Source: Cepaea nemoralis (Eukaryota > Mollusca > Gastropoda > Stylommatophora > Helicidae). From it: 64,000 bases of DNA. The stretch's first letter is position 1. Each line of letters begins with the position of its first letter. Of the stretch, positions 47,483 to 58,915 are shown piece after piece. Under the pieces are notes generated by a model. That model was given only the letters and a program-made list of their open reading frames with translations, ran no database searches and was not told the DNA's origin. Made by a program: the position numbers and the translations under genes. Where the stretch lies: NCBI GenBank assembly GCA_014155875.1, contig JACEFZ010004203.1:298501-362500 (forward strand), read 5' to 3'.

Positions 47483-47840
47483 TATTTCTTTCCTTCTTTC
47501 TTTCTTTCTTCTTCTTCTTCTTTCGCCCGGAATGTTTGTTTTGGACGTAATTCGTTGTGCCAGTTTACTGCAGAGTTACGATGTTTGGTCCTATCGGCCG
47601 ACACATCCGACTTCTTCAGGCATGTGTTGACCGGGTTAACATTCCCAAGGGGTTGTGGGATAGATTCTGGACACTATCATTCGGTTCACCAGTGCACTTT
47701 CTCGGAGACTCCTAGGGCTCGTCGCTGGAACTACGGGGTTAATGCTTTGTTCGACGCTTTCGGCAAGCCGTCTTGCTAAAATAGATCGAACCATATGGGT
47801 TAAAACCCAGTGCAAAGAAGTCGATCTTACGTCTTTTAAC
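47350..47840 (+). mobile_element. SINE-1 material broken by (TTTC)n and an unknown insert
   Basis: Head 'cgaaggttgtgggttc' at 47400 runs into the TTTC array. A second SINE-1 head and body (ggttgtgggatagattctgg, then 'cgacgctttcggcaag', 'aaacccagtgcaaagaag') occupies 47645-47830. Between them 47523-47640 is a repeat also found at 54690-54785. Confidence 0.65.
47415..47510. repeat. (TTTC)n microsatellite
   Basis: About 23 TTTC units with small interruptions. Confidence 0.97.
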
Positions 47841-48240
47841 CGTTTAAATCTTTAAGCAAAATATATACAGGCACATTTGTTGACTTATCTTATACAAACT
47901 ATTATAGATCAGGAATGTTGTGCATTAAAATGCATAATTCTTTCGAGGGAAACAAAATATCATTCCGAAAAACATGGAAGTGCATGGGCAATTGTCTGGT
48001 CGCTTGCACTGAAAGCGTCGATACGGTAGAATCGTCGTGCCTAATGGTGGTACAAGATTAACGAGAGAGTAATTAAGTATCTGGGTAAGTGGGATGTGTA
48101 TGGAAATAATTCTGCCCTATATGATACAATGAAGTAAATTCAATGTTTGCTAGGTTCCTAGAAGTTTTCTGTCTCTTCGTCTGCATCACGCATAAATAAT
48201 ACTAATAATAATATAGGATTCGTGTGTCTCCAGAAGCAAA
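47841..48240. other. No gene recognised
   Basis: No repeat family or exon identified. Confidence 0.4.
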
Positions 48241-48254
48241 ATGTGTTTGTATTG

Positions 48255-48422
48255 AAGAGAAGAAAGAAAGAAAGAAAGTAAGAAAGGAAGAAAGAAAAAC
48301 TAAAAGAAGGAAAGCATGAAGGGGAAAAAAAATAAAGAATGGAAGATGGAACGGTTTCATTTAAGAAATGAATTAAAATGAACGACAAAAATGAAATAAA
48401 GAAAGAAAATAAATGAAAAGAA

Positions 48423-48466
<44 letters not shown>

Positions 48467-49030
48467 AGAAGAAGAAGAAGAAGAAGAAGAAGAAGAAGAA
48501 GAAGAAGAAGAAGAAGAAGAAGAAACGTCCAACAATTGAGAGAAGCACAGAGAGACAGTGACAGTGAGAGGGGGAAAGAGAAAAAGGAGAAGAGAGAGAC
48601 AGAGCGACAGGAGCAGAGTGATAAAGACAGAGAGAGACACAGAGAGAAAGACAGAGAGAGGAAGAGAGACAGAGAGAGACACAGAGAGAGGAAGAGGGAT
48701 AGAGAGACAGAGTCAGAGGAAGAGAAACAAAGAAAGGGAGAGAGACATAGAGAGCGATGAAGAGAGACAAAGAGAGACAGCGACAGAGGAAGAGAGACAA
48801 GAGAGGAAGAGAGACATAGAGTGAGAAGAGGAGAGACAGAGAGAGAGAGGGAGAGAGACAGACAGAGGGAGAGAAAAGAAGAGAGACGGTGAGAGAGGAA
48901 GAGAGACAGAGAGTGAGAGAGAGAGACATATAGAGAGAATAAGAGACATAGAGACAGAGACAGAGACAGAGAGTGAGAGGGAGAGAGACATATAGAGAGA
49001 ATAAGAGAGATAGAGACAGAGACAGAGATA
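48255..49030. repeat. Purine tract: (GAAA)n, (GAA)n, then GAGA/GACA mixture
   Basis: GAAA array 48421-48465, GAA array 48466-48523, then 500 bp of AGAGACAGAG-type sequence with a larger period at 48890-49030. Arg/Glu and Ser/Leu frames are artefacts. Confidence 0.94.
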
Positions 49031-49745
49031 CTAAATGTTCTTTGAGAAGTTAGTAGTGGATCGGATGTGTTGGCCTAAGGGTTTTGGCTCAAGGGAACGC
49101 AGAATAAGAAGATTTCACCTAGATGAGACATTGTGTGAGGGTTAAGCGTGATCGTTGCACCAGGTTTTATGCAACTAACGACTCGAGTATAATGCTTCAG
49201 TCAGCATTTGTTTGGGTCTGTTTCACTAGCCTTGCATTTACAATTATTTATATTTCCATGTAACGTTGCAGGCAATTGTCAACGTGTTATTTAGATGTAC
49301 ACTTGCTGTAAGGGGTCCTGAATCTTTATAAGGTGACGAATTAATTGCGGTAATAGACATTATTTTAACCGGAAATGTAGATTCGCTTAAAAGCGCAACT
49401 TTTTCTTCTAATCGTATCCATAGTATGTTGTGTCTCCATCACACAACTTCTGCATGGACTCCTTCTTCTACAAAAGGCATGACCTCCCCAACACACACAC
49501 GACAGGGCCAAAAGTTTGGGGAATCTGACTAGCAAATAACTTTAAAGTTTAGTTGCATGTCCTTCACATGACGTAACAGTCAACCCCATCATTTTTTGGC
49601 TCGGATTCCTGGGCAAGTTTTACGTTCAGTAGTTTGCCAATGCTTATTGAACGACCGGCACCTATACCTTTTTAACTATATTTATATAATTCATAACGAT
49701 TGACTGTGATACTATTTCCTTTCACTTGCTGCTGCTCTGCTCTTC
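49031..49745. other. No gene recognised
   Basis: 49560-49670 carries the dispersed 'agtttgccaatgctta' motif and nearby family sequence. Confidence 0.4.
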
Positions 49746-49749
49746 TTAT

Positions 49750-49805
49750 TCTTCTTCTTCTTCTTCTCCTCCTCCTCCTTTTTCTGCTGCTGTTGCTGCT
49801 ACTGC

Positions 49806-49899
<94 letters not shown>

Positions 49900-49917
49900 C
49901 CATCACCACCATCATCG

Positions 49918-49985
<68 letters not shown>

Positions 49986-50181
49986 TTCTTCTTCTTCTTC
50001 TTCTTCTTCTTCTTCTTCTTCTTCTTCTTCGTCGTCGTCGTCTTCTTCTTCTTCTTCTTCTTCTTCTTCTTCTTCTTCTTCTTCTTCTTCTTCTTCTTCT
50101 TCTTCTTCTTCTTCTTCTTCTTCTTCTTCTTCTTCTTCTTCTTCTTCTTCTTCTTCTTCTTCTTCTTCTTCTTCTTCTTCT
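49750..50181. repeat. (ATC)n then (TTC)n compound microsatellite, about 430 bp
   Basis: ATC array 49806-49985 with a few CAC/GTC interruptions, then TTC array with one CGT block at 50031-50040. Confidence 0.97.
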
Positions 50182-50702
50182 TTTTTTAAGCAAACCTCTA
50201 CTATAAAGTTTTTCCTGCAGATGGTTTGGAGAATAGCTCGGCGCCACTCAACAGCTCTCACAGTGCGCCTTTCCACAGGCTGGAAATCATTAAATCTCAC
50301 ATACAGCCAACAAAACATAGTCACCCTATCAGCTGCAAGCTCTATGACAGAGCCATAAAAACTCGAAATATGAAACTACTTTCAGATTGATCAATAAATA
50401 AAAGCCATTTCGGAATCCTGCCTGTGGATATTTCTGCTAATTTATTTCCGTTAGTGCCGGGAAACAACCTCATTTCGCAGCAAATATTTGCTTAAGTTCG
50501 CGTCCCATGATAGTTGCCCAGAACTGCCAGAAGTATTTATTGATAGTGGAAGTTTCAATGTATTCTTGCTACACTTCTTGTCACTTGTTCATACCTGGTG
50601 TTGGTTTTATCCATAATCACGGGAACAATGGGTAATCAAATGGTGTTGAAACTGGGGACTGGGTAATTATGGGTTTTTGCGACAAATTTTGAGAATATCT
50701 TG

Positions 50703-50705
<3 letters not shown>

Positions 50706-50783
<78 letters not shown>
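50706..50783. repeat. (GA)n microsatellite, about 38 units
   Basis: Uninterrupted GA array. Confidence 0.98.
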
Positions 50784-50788
<5 letters not shown>

Positions 50789-51069
50789 CAAACACTGGGT
50801 TATCGGGAGCTGCGGGTATTATACGTTCACTCATCACAATCAGAAGAACAGCAAAGGTAATTTATGGCACATATGAAGAGATGGACTAGAGACGAGCCTT
50901 TTGTGGGGAAAACAATGGGCACGAGAAGCATAGGAAGACACAGTTGTATATGAATTGCCCAAGAGCTTGGTAACAAACATTAACATAAGTAACATCACAT
51001 TGTCAAAATAGATAACAGAGAAGTTAGGTGTGTCATGATTGCCGATGTCTACTCCAGTCAGGCACCTAA

Positions 51070-51157
51070 AGATGAAGAAGAAGAAGAAGAAGAAGAAGAA
51101 GAAGAAGAAGAAGGAGGAGGAGGAGGAGGAGGAGGAGGAGGAGGAGGAGGAGGAGGA
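51070..51157. repeat. (GAA)n(GGA)n microsatellite
   Basis: About 14 GAA units then about 15 GGA units. Confidence 0.96.
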
Positions 51158-51429
51158 GAAGGAATATCAGTAGGAAGCAAGGATACTGTGCTACCAGGAA
51201 GACATAACATGTGATAAACTCTGCTGATGATATTTCTCAATGTACCGACTCAGTCCATCCAGCATCATTTCTCTCGGTCTGCCCCTGCCTCTTTCCCCAC
51301 TTATCTTTCCAACTGTAACGATGTCTTCCAATGTCTTTATTCTCATAAAATGACCAAATAATACTTTTTGTCTCTTTCTTATTATTGTATATTATTTTCA
51401 ACTCTCAATAACCATGTTAAAAAAAAAGA

Positions 51430-51975
51430 CTGACTAAAATGCGAAGGTAGCCTTTTGCAAGATGAAAAACATACTGACCAATAAAAAGATATCACTTGAA
51501 ATGAGAAAAAGAGCGTTGAAGTGCTACATAGAACCTATACTTTTGTATGGATGTGAAGCATGGACAATGAGCAGTCAAGCTAAAAAAAACAGCTGATGGC
51601 TGCGGAAATGTGGTTTCTGAGGAAACTGCAAAGAATACCATGGACAGACAGAAAAACCAATGAACAAGTCCTTCAAGAAACAAATGAAGATCATAAACTC
51701 ATTAGAGTCATTAGACGTAGACAGTCAAAATTGTTTGGGCGTGTTATGAGAAGAAATGACTTGGAGAACTTGTGACGACTGGCAAGATCGAAGTGAAGAG
51801 ACCAAGGGGAAGACCGAGAAGTAAATACCTGGATCGCTTGGCCACGTGGCATGGTCGAGACAGGAACATGGAGCTGATCCACGACTCTGGTGATCGAGTG
51901 AGATGGCAGAACATGGTGATGGAGTGAGATGGCAGAACATGACCGCCCACGCTTATCGGCATGGCACATGATGGA
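51430..51975 (+). mobile_element. LINE C 3' fragment
   Basis: Plus strand; decayed match to 22930-23450. Contains a 27-bp internal duplication near 51893-51940 ('gtgatcgagtgagatggcag'). Ends with a GATG-type tail at 51970. Confidence 0.8.
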
Positions 51976-51979
51976 TGGA

Positions 51980-52320
51980 AAATGGTTTGACGGAATCACC
52001 CATGCGAGCTTAAGGAGAGAACTAGATAGGTTCTAGCGAATGAAAACGCGAGGAAAGGACGCTGGCACTGGAAACACACTGATAATAGTATAATTATGTC
52101 GTATTTTGTTTGGAATCCACACAGCAAACGAAATAGAGTGAGACCTAACACCACACGGAGAAGAGAATTAGAGACAGATGAAACATGAGGGGAGTACTTA
52201 GAGAAAACTGCTGGAGATACCATGGTTAAACAGGGGTTTTTTGGTTGGGGTGGGGGATGGGGGGGGGGGGGGAGGTAACCTCCAATGAGAAATAACAGCA
52301 AGGTGAAGAAGAACAAAGAT
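51980..52320 (+). mobile_element. LINE D 3' fragment
   Basis: 'tggaatccacacagcaaacg' and 'aaactgctggagatacc' align with 6370-6490 and 21340-21450. A G-run of about 12 sits at 52258. Confidence 0.65.
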
Positions 52321-52624
52321 GCGAACACCTTGTGAGAATGGAGTTCAATAAAATACCGCGCTGTACCTGCATCCACAGAAGCTGTGGATTGAGCGCTAGA
52401 GGAAGTTCAATCCTCAGACGGACAGCTTCTATCAGAAGTGTATACTACATTGAAACAAACTCAAAGTAGTTGTTGCGACACATTTGGCCGCGGGTGGAAA
52501 TCCAACGCCCCTTGACAATTAAGGGCATATGTGGACCCTAACACGTCATCCATTTAAGTATTTACAAAAGTTAGTTTCATTGCCTGTACAGGAAGGCGCA
52601 ATCAGTCCCAGCATTCTGTTGGCT

Positions 52625-52965
52625 GTTTGAGATTTATTAGACAATGTTTACGTTCAGTGGTTTGACATTGCTTTCCGAACGACCGATGTTTATAACATCT
52701 AAATCAACGCAAGACAATCTGCTTCCAAATCGTACGCGACTGATTTCAAACTTTCAGCTCCATATGTAGAGGTATAGTGAAACACGTTCACTTCTCCGAG
52801 GCCACAGTTACAGGACGTGGCAGTCGACCACAGAGTTTGATTGGCTGTTGGCGAATTCTTCACAAATTTACGTTCAGTAGTTTACCATTGCTTTCTGAAC
52901 GATCGGCACTAACATCTTTGTAGGGAAACCAACGCAAGGCGGCTGCTTCCAATATGTCCCTCATT
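52625..52965 (+). mobile_element. Two copies of the dispersed 'tttacgttcagtagtttgcc' repeat
   Basis: 52645-52690 and 52868-52912 share 'acgttcagt.gttt' and 'ccattgctttctgaacgac'. Other copies: 10360(-), 11110(-), 25095(-), 32820, 41690, 43530, 49625. Probably an old SINE. Confidence 0.6.
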
Positions 52966-53102
52966 TCCCTCATGGGCGACGAACCCATGCCTCTAACCAG
53001 CGTCCGATCTGTCCCTCATTTCCCTGATGGGCGACGAACCCATGCCTCTAACCAGCGTCCGATCTGTCCCTCATTTCCCTGATGGACGACGAACCCATGC
53101 CT
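52947..53102. repeat. ~55-bp tandem repeat, 3 units
   Basis: Unit includes 'tgtccctcatttccctgatg' and 'ggcgacgaacccatgcctct'. Confidence 0.92.
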
Positions 53103-53329
53103 CTAACCTGCTTCCGATAGTGCTCATTACACTATCATGGCAGGTCCCTATCATCTACGCTAAAGCGCGCGCTATCATAAAGTAAAAGGACCCATTTTCA
53201 GGCCATGAGGCGCCACCCATTGCCGATCAGTATGGGACTAACACTATATACCTAATGCTGATGTAGAATTTAAAAAAAAATGACCTGGGCTTTCTTTTTC
53301 GACAAGTTGTGTCTTATCCTCCTTCTTTG

Positions 53330-54360
53330 TTCATAACTTATATAGACAGCATTTGTAAAGAAACCAGCCAAACCGAGACCGTAAGTAGCATTAGTGCATG
53401 ATGAACAGTACACTTACAAAGAACCGACGGCAAATTACACAGTTACAGAACTCCTATTTGCAGACGATCAAGCAGTAATAGCAAAATCAGAAGCAGAATT
53501 ACAAGTTCACTGAATAACAATAAAATTAGCATCAGTAAAACAGAGGTAATGACTATAACCTAAGAAGAAAAACCAACAAAGATTAATCTAAAAGAACACC
53601 CCCTGAAACAAGTAAAGAGCTTCAAGTACTTAGGAAGTATTACATCATGAAATGGCAAATCTGAAGACGAGATCGATAATAAATGCAATAAGGCAAACCA
53701 GCTCATTGGACAAATATGGCACCATTACTAAAGAGCAAACACGTAGTAATACGTACTAAGAATGCACTCTACAACACAATCTTCCTACCAACTCTATACT
53801 AACAATGCCAAACCTGGACAATGACAGCAACAGAGAAAAGAAAAATTACAACAGAAATGAGATTCCCGAGAGGAATACTCAATGTATCAGGAAGAGATAA
53901 AATCATAAACGATGAAATCAGGACTAAAGTGGAGGTTATAGCAGCCCTAGATGTCATCAGAAAACATCAAGTTAATAGTTTGGCTATATAACTAGATTAT
54001 CAACAAACAGTGTACCACAACACGCAATGATGCACAGACCAAATGGAAGCAGAAGAAGAGGACACGCAAACGACGGACAGAGGGAATAACAGGCAATCTC
54101 GATACATACCAACCATAAACGGGCACACTCTAGCTATTTATATTCACCGCGACAACGCAATGTATAGGGTGTATTTTTAATTACAGTGCAGTTTTTGAAA
54201 ATATTGCCATTCCAAGTTTTGTATTTACCTATTATGATGCATTGTGATGCATTAACTCCACAGCAGGTAAATACAAAACTTGGAACGGCAATATTTTCAA
54301 AAACTGCAGACATTACAAATACACCCTATACTAGAGGAACAAGATGAGATGAGACCTGTC
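53330..54360 (+). mobile_element. LINE A copy 2, with an inserted MITE
   Basis: Plus strand: YIDSICKETSQTET-like, LFADDQAVIAKSEAEL (motif C, 53455-53510), FKYLGSIT, then decayed C-terminus 'ggaagcagaagaagaggaca'. A MITE occupies 54167-54326 and the LINE resumes with its 'agatgagatgaga' tail. Confidence 0.78.
54167..54326. mobile_element. Inverted-repeat MITE, copy 3
   Basis: gggtgtatttttaattacag at the left, complement ending caaatacaccc at the right, tata on both sides. The two 70-bp arms pair almost throughout. Best-preserved copy of the family. Confidence 0.87.
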
Positions 54361-54595
54361 TTCCAGGTGGACCCAGCCTAAAATAGGTCCAGGAAATGTT
54401 TCGGGAAGTGAAGACGACCGGCGTGGTACTGACCAGACCACATGACCCATGGCGTGCCGATTGGTTTAGTATAATATGGGGTTTGCATCATAAGCCCAAT
54501 ACGTCTTCATGAGTGTAAACAAGGGGCCGTAACTTTACTTGGTAGTCTGTGCCTCGACTTGAACTCTATCAACAGTGTCAGTGCGTCCACATTGT

Positions 54596-54682
<87 letters not shown>
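54596..54682. repeat. (TGTC)n microsatellite
   Basis: About 21 units; a second short array follows at 54786-54829 after a 100-bp unique-looking block. Confidence 0.97.
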
Positions 54683-54689
54683 TCTTCTT

Positions 54690-54782
54690 CGTTCGCCCGG
54701 AATGTTTGTTTTGGACGCTATTGCCGTGTGCCAGTTTATTGCAGAGTTACGATACTTGGTCCTATTGGCAGACACATTTGAC

Positions 54783-54785
<3 letters not shown>
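54690..54785. repeat. Repeat shared with 47523-47640
   Basis: Both have 'cgcccggaatgtttgttttg' followed by 'ccagttta.tgcagagttac', and both are flanked by pyrimidine-rich microsatellites. Confidence 0.75.
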
Positions 54786-54829
<44 letters not shown>

Positions 54830-55034
54830 CAAGAATATGTGGATCAAGTAGTAAAAGATATCTTTATTTAACTCATAGTTAAGGTCTTCATCCCCGTATA
54901 TATATGTCTGAATTCATTAAGTTCTTCTTCGTATCACAAAACAAAGTAACTGATCATTTTGCACGTAGTGAGGCGCATTTGGTATATAATCATATTGGTA
55001 TATAAGCATTTGGTATATAACGGTGGGAACGATA

Positions 55035-55140
55035 AGTAGTATGACTCTTAGCTGGCTGTTGAACGAGGGGGCGGAGCACGTGTGGAAATGTCCTGAGTGC
55101 AGTGATATCGATTGTTAACTCAACTCAACTCAACTGGTAT
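55035..55140 (+). mobile_element. LINE E 3' end
   Basis: H-V-W-K-C-P-E-C-S-type end, stop, then a CTCAA tandem tail (55118-55135). Compare 47090-47137, 32360-32395 and 57297-57390(-). Confidence 0.6.
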
Positions 55141-55154
55141 ATAATTCATCCATC

Positions 55155-55440
55155 CATCATGTGCTATGCCGATAAGCGTGGCCGGTCATGTTCTGCCATC
55201 TCACTCGATCACCCGAGTCGTGGATCAGCTCCGTGTTCCTGTCTCGACCATGCAATGTGGCCACGCCATCCAGGTATTTACTTCTCGGTCTTCCTCTTGG
55301 TCTCTTCCCTTCGATCTTGCCAGTTGTCACCAAGTTCTCCAATTCATTTCTTCTCATAACATGTCCAAAAAATTGTGACTGTCTACGTCTAATGTCTCTA
55401 ATCAGTCTACGATCTTCATTTACATACAACGCTTCTCCCT
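55155..55440 (-). mobile_element. LINE C 3' fragment, well preserved
   Basis: Minus strand open frame: RRLIRDIRRRQSQFFGHVMR, ELENLVTTGKIEGKRPRGRP, YLDGVATLHGRDRNTELIHD. The 3' tail is GATG-type at 55149-55160. Confidence 0.82.
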
Positions 55441-55639
55441 TAATGGTATAACCAATCGACAGTCAATGGGTGACGTAGTCAACAACACGTCGACCACCTT
55501 TACTTTCGAGAACTTTCCTTGTATCCGTTTTGGTGTGGGTCGACCTGGGGGTACAGACCAATTTATTAAAGAAGACCCACACCAAAACGGATGAGGATTC
55601 GAACACATGACCATCGGCCTTTTGACTCAGGAGTACCAG

Positions 55640-56075
55640 CCACTAACTGCGCTGTCGCGACTCTATGGTTCTCACTTGGTGCACATTCTTATCTTTTCAG
55701 GAGTACTAGCCTCTACACTGTCGCGACCCTATGATTCTCACTTGGTGTAAATTCTTATATATTCAGGAGTACTAGCCACTAACCCCGCTGTCGCGACTCT
55801 ATGGTTCTCACTTGGTGTAAATTCGTATCTTTTCAGGAGTACCAGCCACTAACTACGCTGTCGCGACTCTATGGTTTTCACTTGGTGTAAATTCTGATCT
55901 TTTCAAGAGTACCAGCCACTAACCCCGCTCTCGCGACTCTATGGTTCTCACTTGGTGTAAATTCGTATCTTTTCAGGAGTACCAGCGACTAACTACGCAG
56001 TGGCGACTTTACGGTTCCCCCATGGTATACATTCTTCGCTTTACAGGAGTACTAGCCACTGCGATGTCGCGACTC
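55640..56075. repeat. ~70-bp tandem repeat, about 6 units
   Basis: Unit includes 'gtcgcgactctatggttctc', 'acttggtgtaaattc' and 'cttttcaggagtaccagcc'. Confidence 0.92.
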
Positions 56076-56164
56076 TATACGTTCCCCCTTGGTAAAAATC
56101 CACACTATCTTGATATCTTTCTCTATTTTGAATTAACAATAAACGTCGAAATAATTTAAAGGTA

Positions 56165-56350
56165 GAGTGTCATCTTCTAGAAGGTGATGTGGCTTAAAGG
56201 TGAGTGATATTCTTCTGGAAGGCTTAGGATTAGTCTGTCTTCTTCTGGAAGGCTTAGGATTAGTCTGTCTTCTTCTGGAAGGCTTAGGATTAGTCTGTCT
56301 TCTTCTGGAAGGCTGTGTGGCTTAGGGACAGACGGTCCTCTTCTAGGAGG
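56165..56350. repeat. ~33-bp tandem repeat, about 5 units
   Basis: Unit 'cttctggaaggcttaggatt' + 'agtctgt'. Confidence 0.9.
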
Positions 56351-56739
56351 CGGATAGGCTTAAACTGTGTACCTCCTCCTCTAACTCCAATGATGCCAGG
56401 CGGAAGGAAATTGTGGATCACTTTTAAACAAAGGGAAGCCAAGGATGTTATATTTTCTCCTACTCTGATGCCGAGCTAGTGCATCGGATCTCCAGTCTCA
56501 GATAATGCCTTTTCCTGATTTTACACGATTTTGATTAGCCTATAAATAATAAATATAGGCCCTTTTCCTTCTGGATAATCTTTCTATGAGCATGATCAAG
56601 TAACAATTGCATTTCTTGTTCATTTAACAGCCAAAAAAAAAAAACCCCGAAATGAGTTTCTGACATTTCTGATACTGTTTAATTTTTAATCCTTTCCATT
56701 AAAATGTGAAAGATTATATTGAAGACGTGATTCATTAAA

Positions 56740-57240
56740 CTGATTGTTCTTATCGATTCGCATTCCATTATTCATTTTCGGGGACAGTATTATGGAAACA
56801 GATCTGCAGGCCTTTGATGGGGTCCTTCCAGCGTCATATATATTATTCTTGGTCTGTGTTATTTCCTCTGTGTTATGTTCTCTCTATATCCCGTGTTATT
56901 CGTCTACATGTAGTATTGTTTGGTCCTGGAGCTTTATCACTTTTCATTCTTTTGATATCATTTTCTACATCATCTTGTATTACTGGTGAGCATTCCATGC
57001 TATTATTTATATTTATTTTAACGATGTATTCTCATCATCTGCATTAGATATACATGAGTCCATTATAATACTTCCCTCATTTGATTTGATACGCTTTGTT
57101 TGTATGCAGGTATGCTTTTCTGATCTTTCTATTTTCTTGTGCAAAATTTAATTATCATTATTTCTGTTGTTTTCAATTTCTTTGCATTGCTGGTAAAACC
57201 ACATTCCTCTGCCTTCATCCCAATTTCTTCACTTCAGTAT
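56740..57240 (-). mobile_element. LINE fragment: reverse transcriptase N-terminus
   Basis: Minus strand: DIKRMKSDKAPGPNNTTCRR (the K-A-P-G-P-x entry motif of non-LTR reverse transcriptases) followed by a decayed continuation. Family not assigned; resembles the region missing from LINE A or B copies. Confidence 0.68.
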
Positions 57241-57296
57241 TTAATTGTTGACATTTCCTGTTGTCATTAGCTGCCAGTATTCTAAATTCCATGGGA

Positions 57297-57395
57297 TATA
57301 CCATATCCAGTTGAGCTGAGTTGAGTTGTGTTGTGTAAATAACCGATACCACAGCACTCGGGACATACCAGTGCGTGCTTCATCCTCATCTTCAA
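57297..57395 (-). mobile_element. LINE E 3' end
   Basis: Minus strand: 'actggtatgtcccgagtgct' and a CTCAA-type tail (plus strand ttgagctgagttgagttg). Confidence 0.6.
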
Positions 57396-57479
57396 CAGCC
57401 AATGAAGAGTCCCACTGATAATAGTACCTGTTGTATATATATATATTCAAAGAGCTGGACATATAGGTTTAAGTAGGAC

Positions 57480-58102
57480 AAAGACAGAAGTAAGGAAAGA
57501 ACAGAGACAGGACATGGATAAGGACCTTTACAAGAAAATAGATAGAGGGAGACAGTACCAGGAAATAGAACGTCAAACAGTTATAGGACAGGACATAGTT
57601 AGGACCCGGAAATGTCATAACTAGGACATAACGGGGATCCACCCCAGGATAGGACATGGGGACGTTTACCACGGGGTACTACCCGTAAACAGACTGAACG
57701 GTAGTACTACTGTAGGTTAACGAGTACTAGACTACTAGACTACGTGGGAGGTGACGCAGCATGCAGCGCTGCTGACCGCACGAGAACTTGAGGACCAAGA
57801 AGTTAGTGAATCCTGTAAACTCAGGCAGACCGGACTTGACAGTTAGAGCGACAAGACGTGTGTGGTGTTACTCTAGCCACTGTGTAGTTTAGAAAGGACG
57901 CAGTTAGACATAGCGAGTGTGAAGAATGTATTTGAGTTATGAGTGCGATTAATGTATGCTCGAGAAGCGAGCAGTATATATCTGTGTAGAATAAATATTG
58001 ATTCCTATTACCATTCATACAATTCGTGTTTGTGATCGTGAGGTATGAATGAAGTGGCCAGCATGCCTGTATGAATCCAGGTTCTTGACAGGCGGCCAAG
58101 AG
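57480..58102 (+). other. Possible 5' LTR and leader of the Gypsy-type element
   Basis: Directly upstream of the primer-binding site. Has 'gaataaa' (57988), fit for a polyadenylation signal, and a CA end at 58089-58090, 12 bp before the primer-binding site. I could not find the same sequence at 62.3-64 kb, so it is unproven as an LTR. Confidence 0.4.
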
Positions 58103-58115
58103 TGGTGTCAGAAGT
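58103..58115 (+). promoter_or_regulatory. Primer-binding site, tRNA-Leu-like
   Basis: tggtgtcagaagt is complementary to the 3' end of animal tRNA-Leu (…acttctgacacca), as used by several Gypsy-type elements. Located 0.8 kb upstream of gag. Confidence 0.7.
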
Positions 58116-58915
58116 TCTTAATGAACCTATGACCTACGGTGTGATTGTTTTTCATCAGTACGATATCAAGTGGATATTAGAACGTGTAAATGAACCTACG
58201 ATCTATTGTATGGTGGTTTAACAACGGCAAGAGTGTGATTACGATGTGAATTATTGTCTTTTCATCAGTACGACAAAGAGAGTGATGAAAGAAATCATTA
58301 CGCAGTGAAGTAATGATAACAGAAAGAATGAATCAGAATTTATGAAAGAACTTATCGCTGAGTAAGATTGCGTATAACGGAAAGAGTGATAAACAAATAT
58401 TGCCTTTGGAAAAGTGTGAACATGTGTGAAATATAAAGAATTGTGAAACCTATGCATATTAACATGTTCACAGGAAAGTTTCAGGGTGATGCCTCACGCC
58501 AGTGAAGACTATATGACAAAGACGAGACGACAACTGACACAACGACAGACAAATTTAATACAGTAATTTCGCATTTCAGCATCCCTTCTGAGAGAACTAC
58601 GAGACAGAAATATTGTTAATTACCATATCAACATGCGTGTTTGTGTTTTCTGAATATTAATTGTTGTTGCTCTATATAACAGAATGGAGAGTAGAAGCAT
58701 TCAGAACAGCGTTAGAAACTGAGGAGAGAAGACAACTCCCGTTATCTCCCGTTAAATCCGGAAAAGCTGAAAGAATTCAGATAAGTACCTAAATAGTTTT
58801 GATTAGTGCACCTTACAATAGCATCTTATATTTATGAATGCTGTAATTAATTAAGAATATCATAGAAAAAGAATTTTGTGATTTTTGTAGAGTGTGTGTA
58901 AACTAACTAACAAGA

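Noticed and set aside
49700..50358. Long poly-His, poly-Ser and poly-Asp/Glu frames
   Set aside because: Pure ATC and TTC microsatellite.
57480..58102. Proven 5' LTR
   Set aside because: No matching copy downstream of the element was found, so it is listed only as possible.
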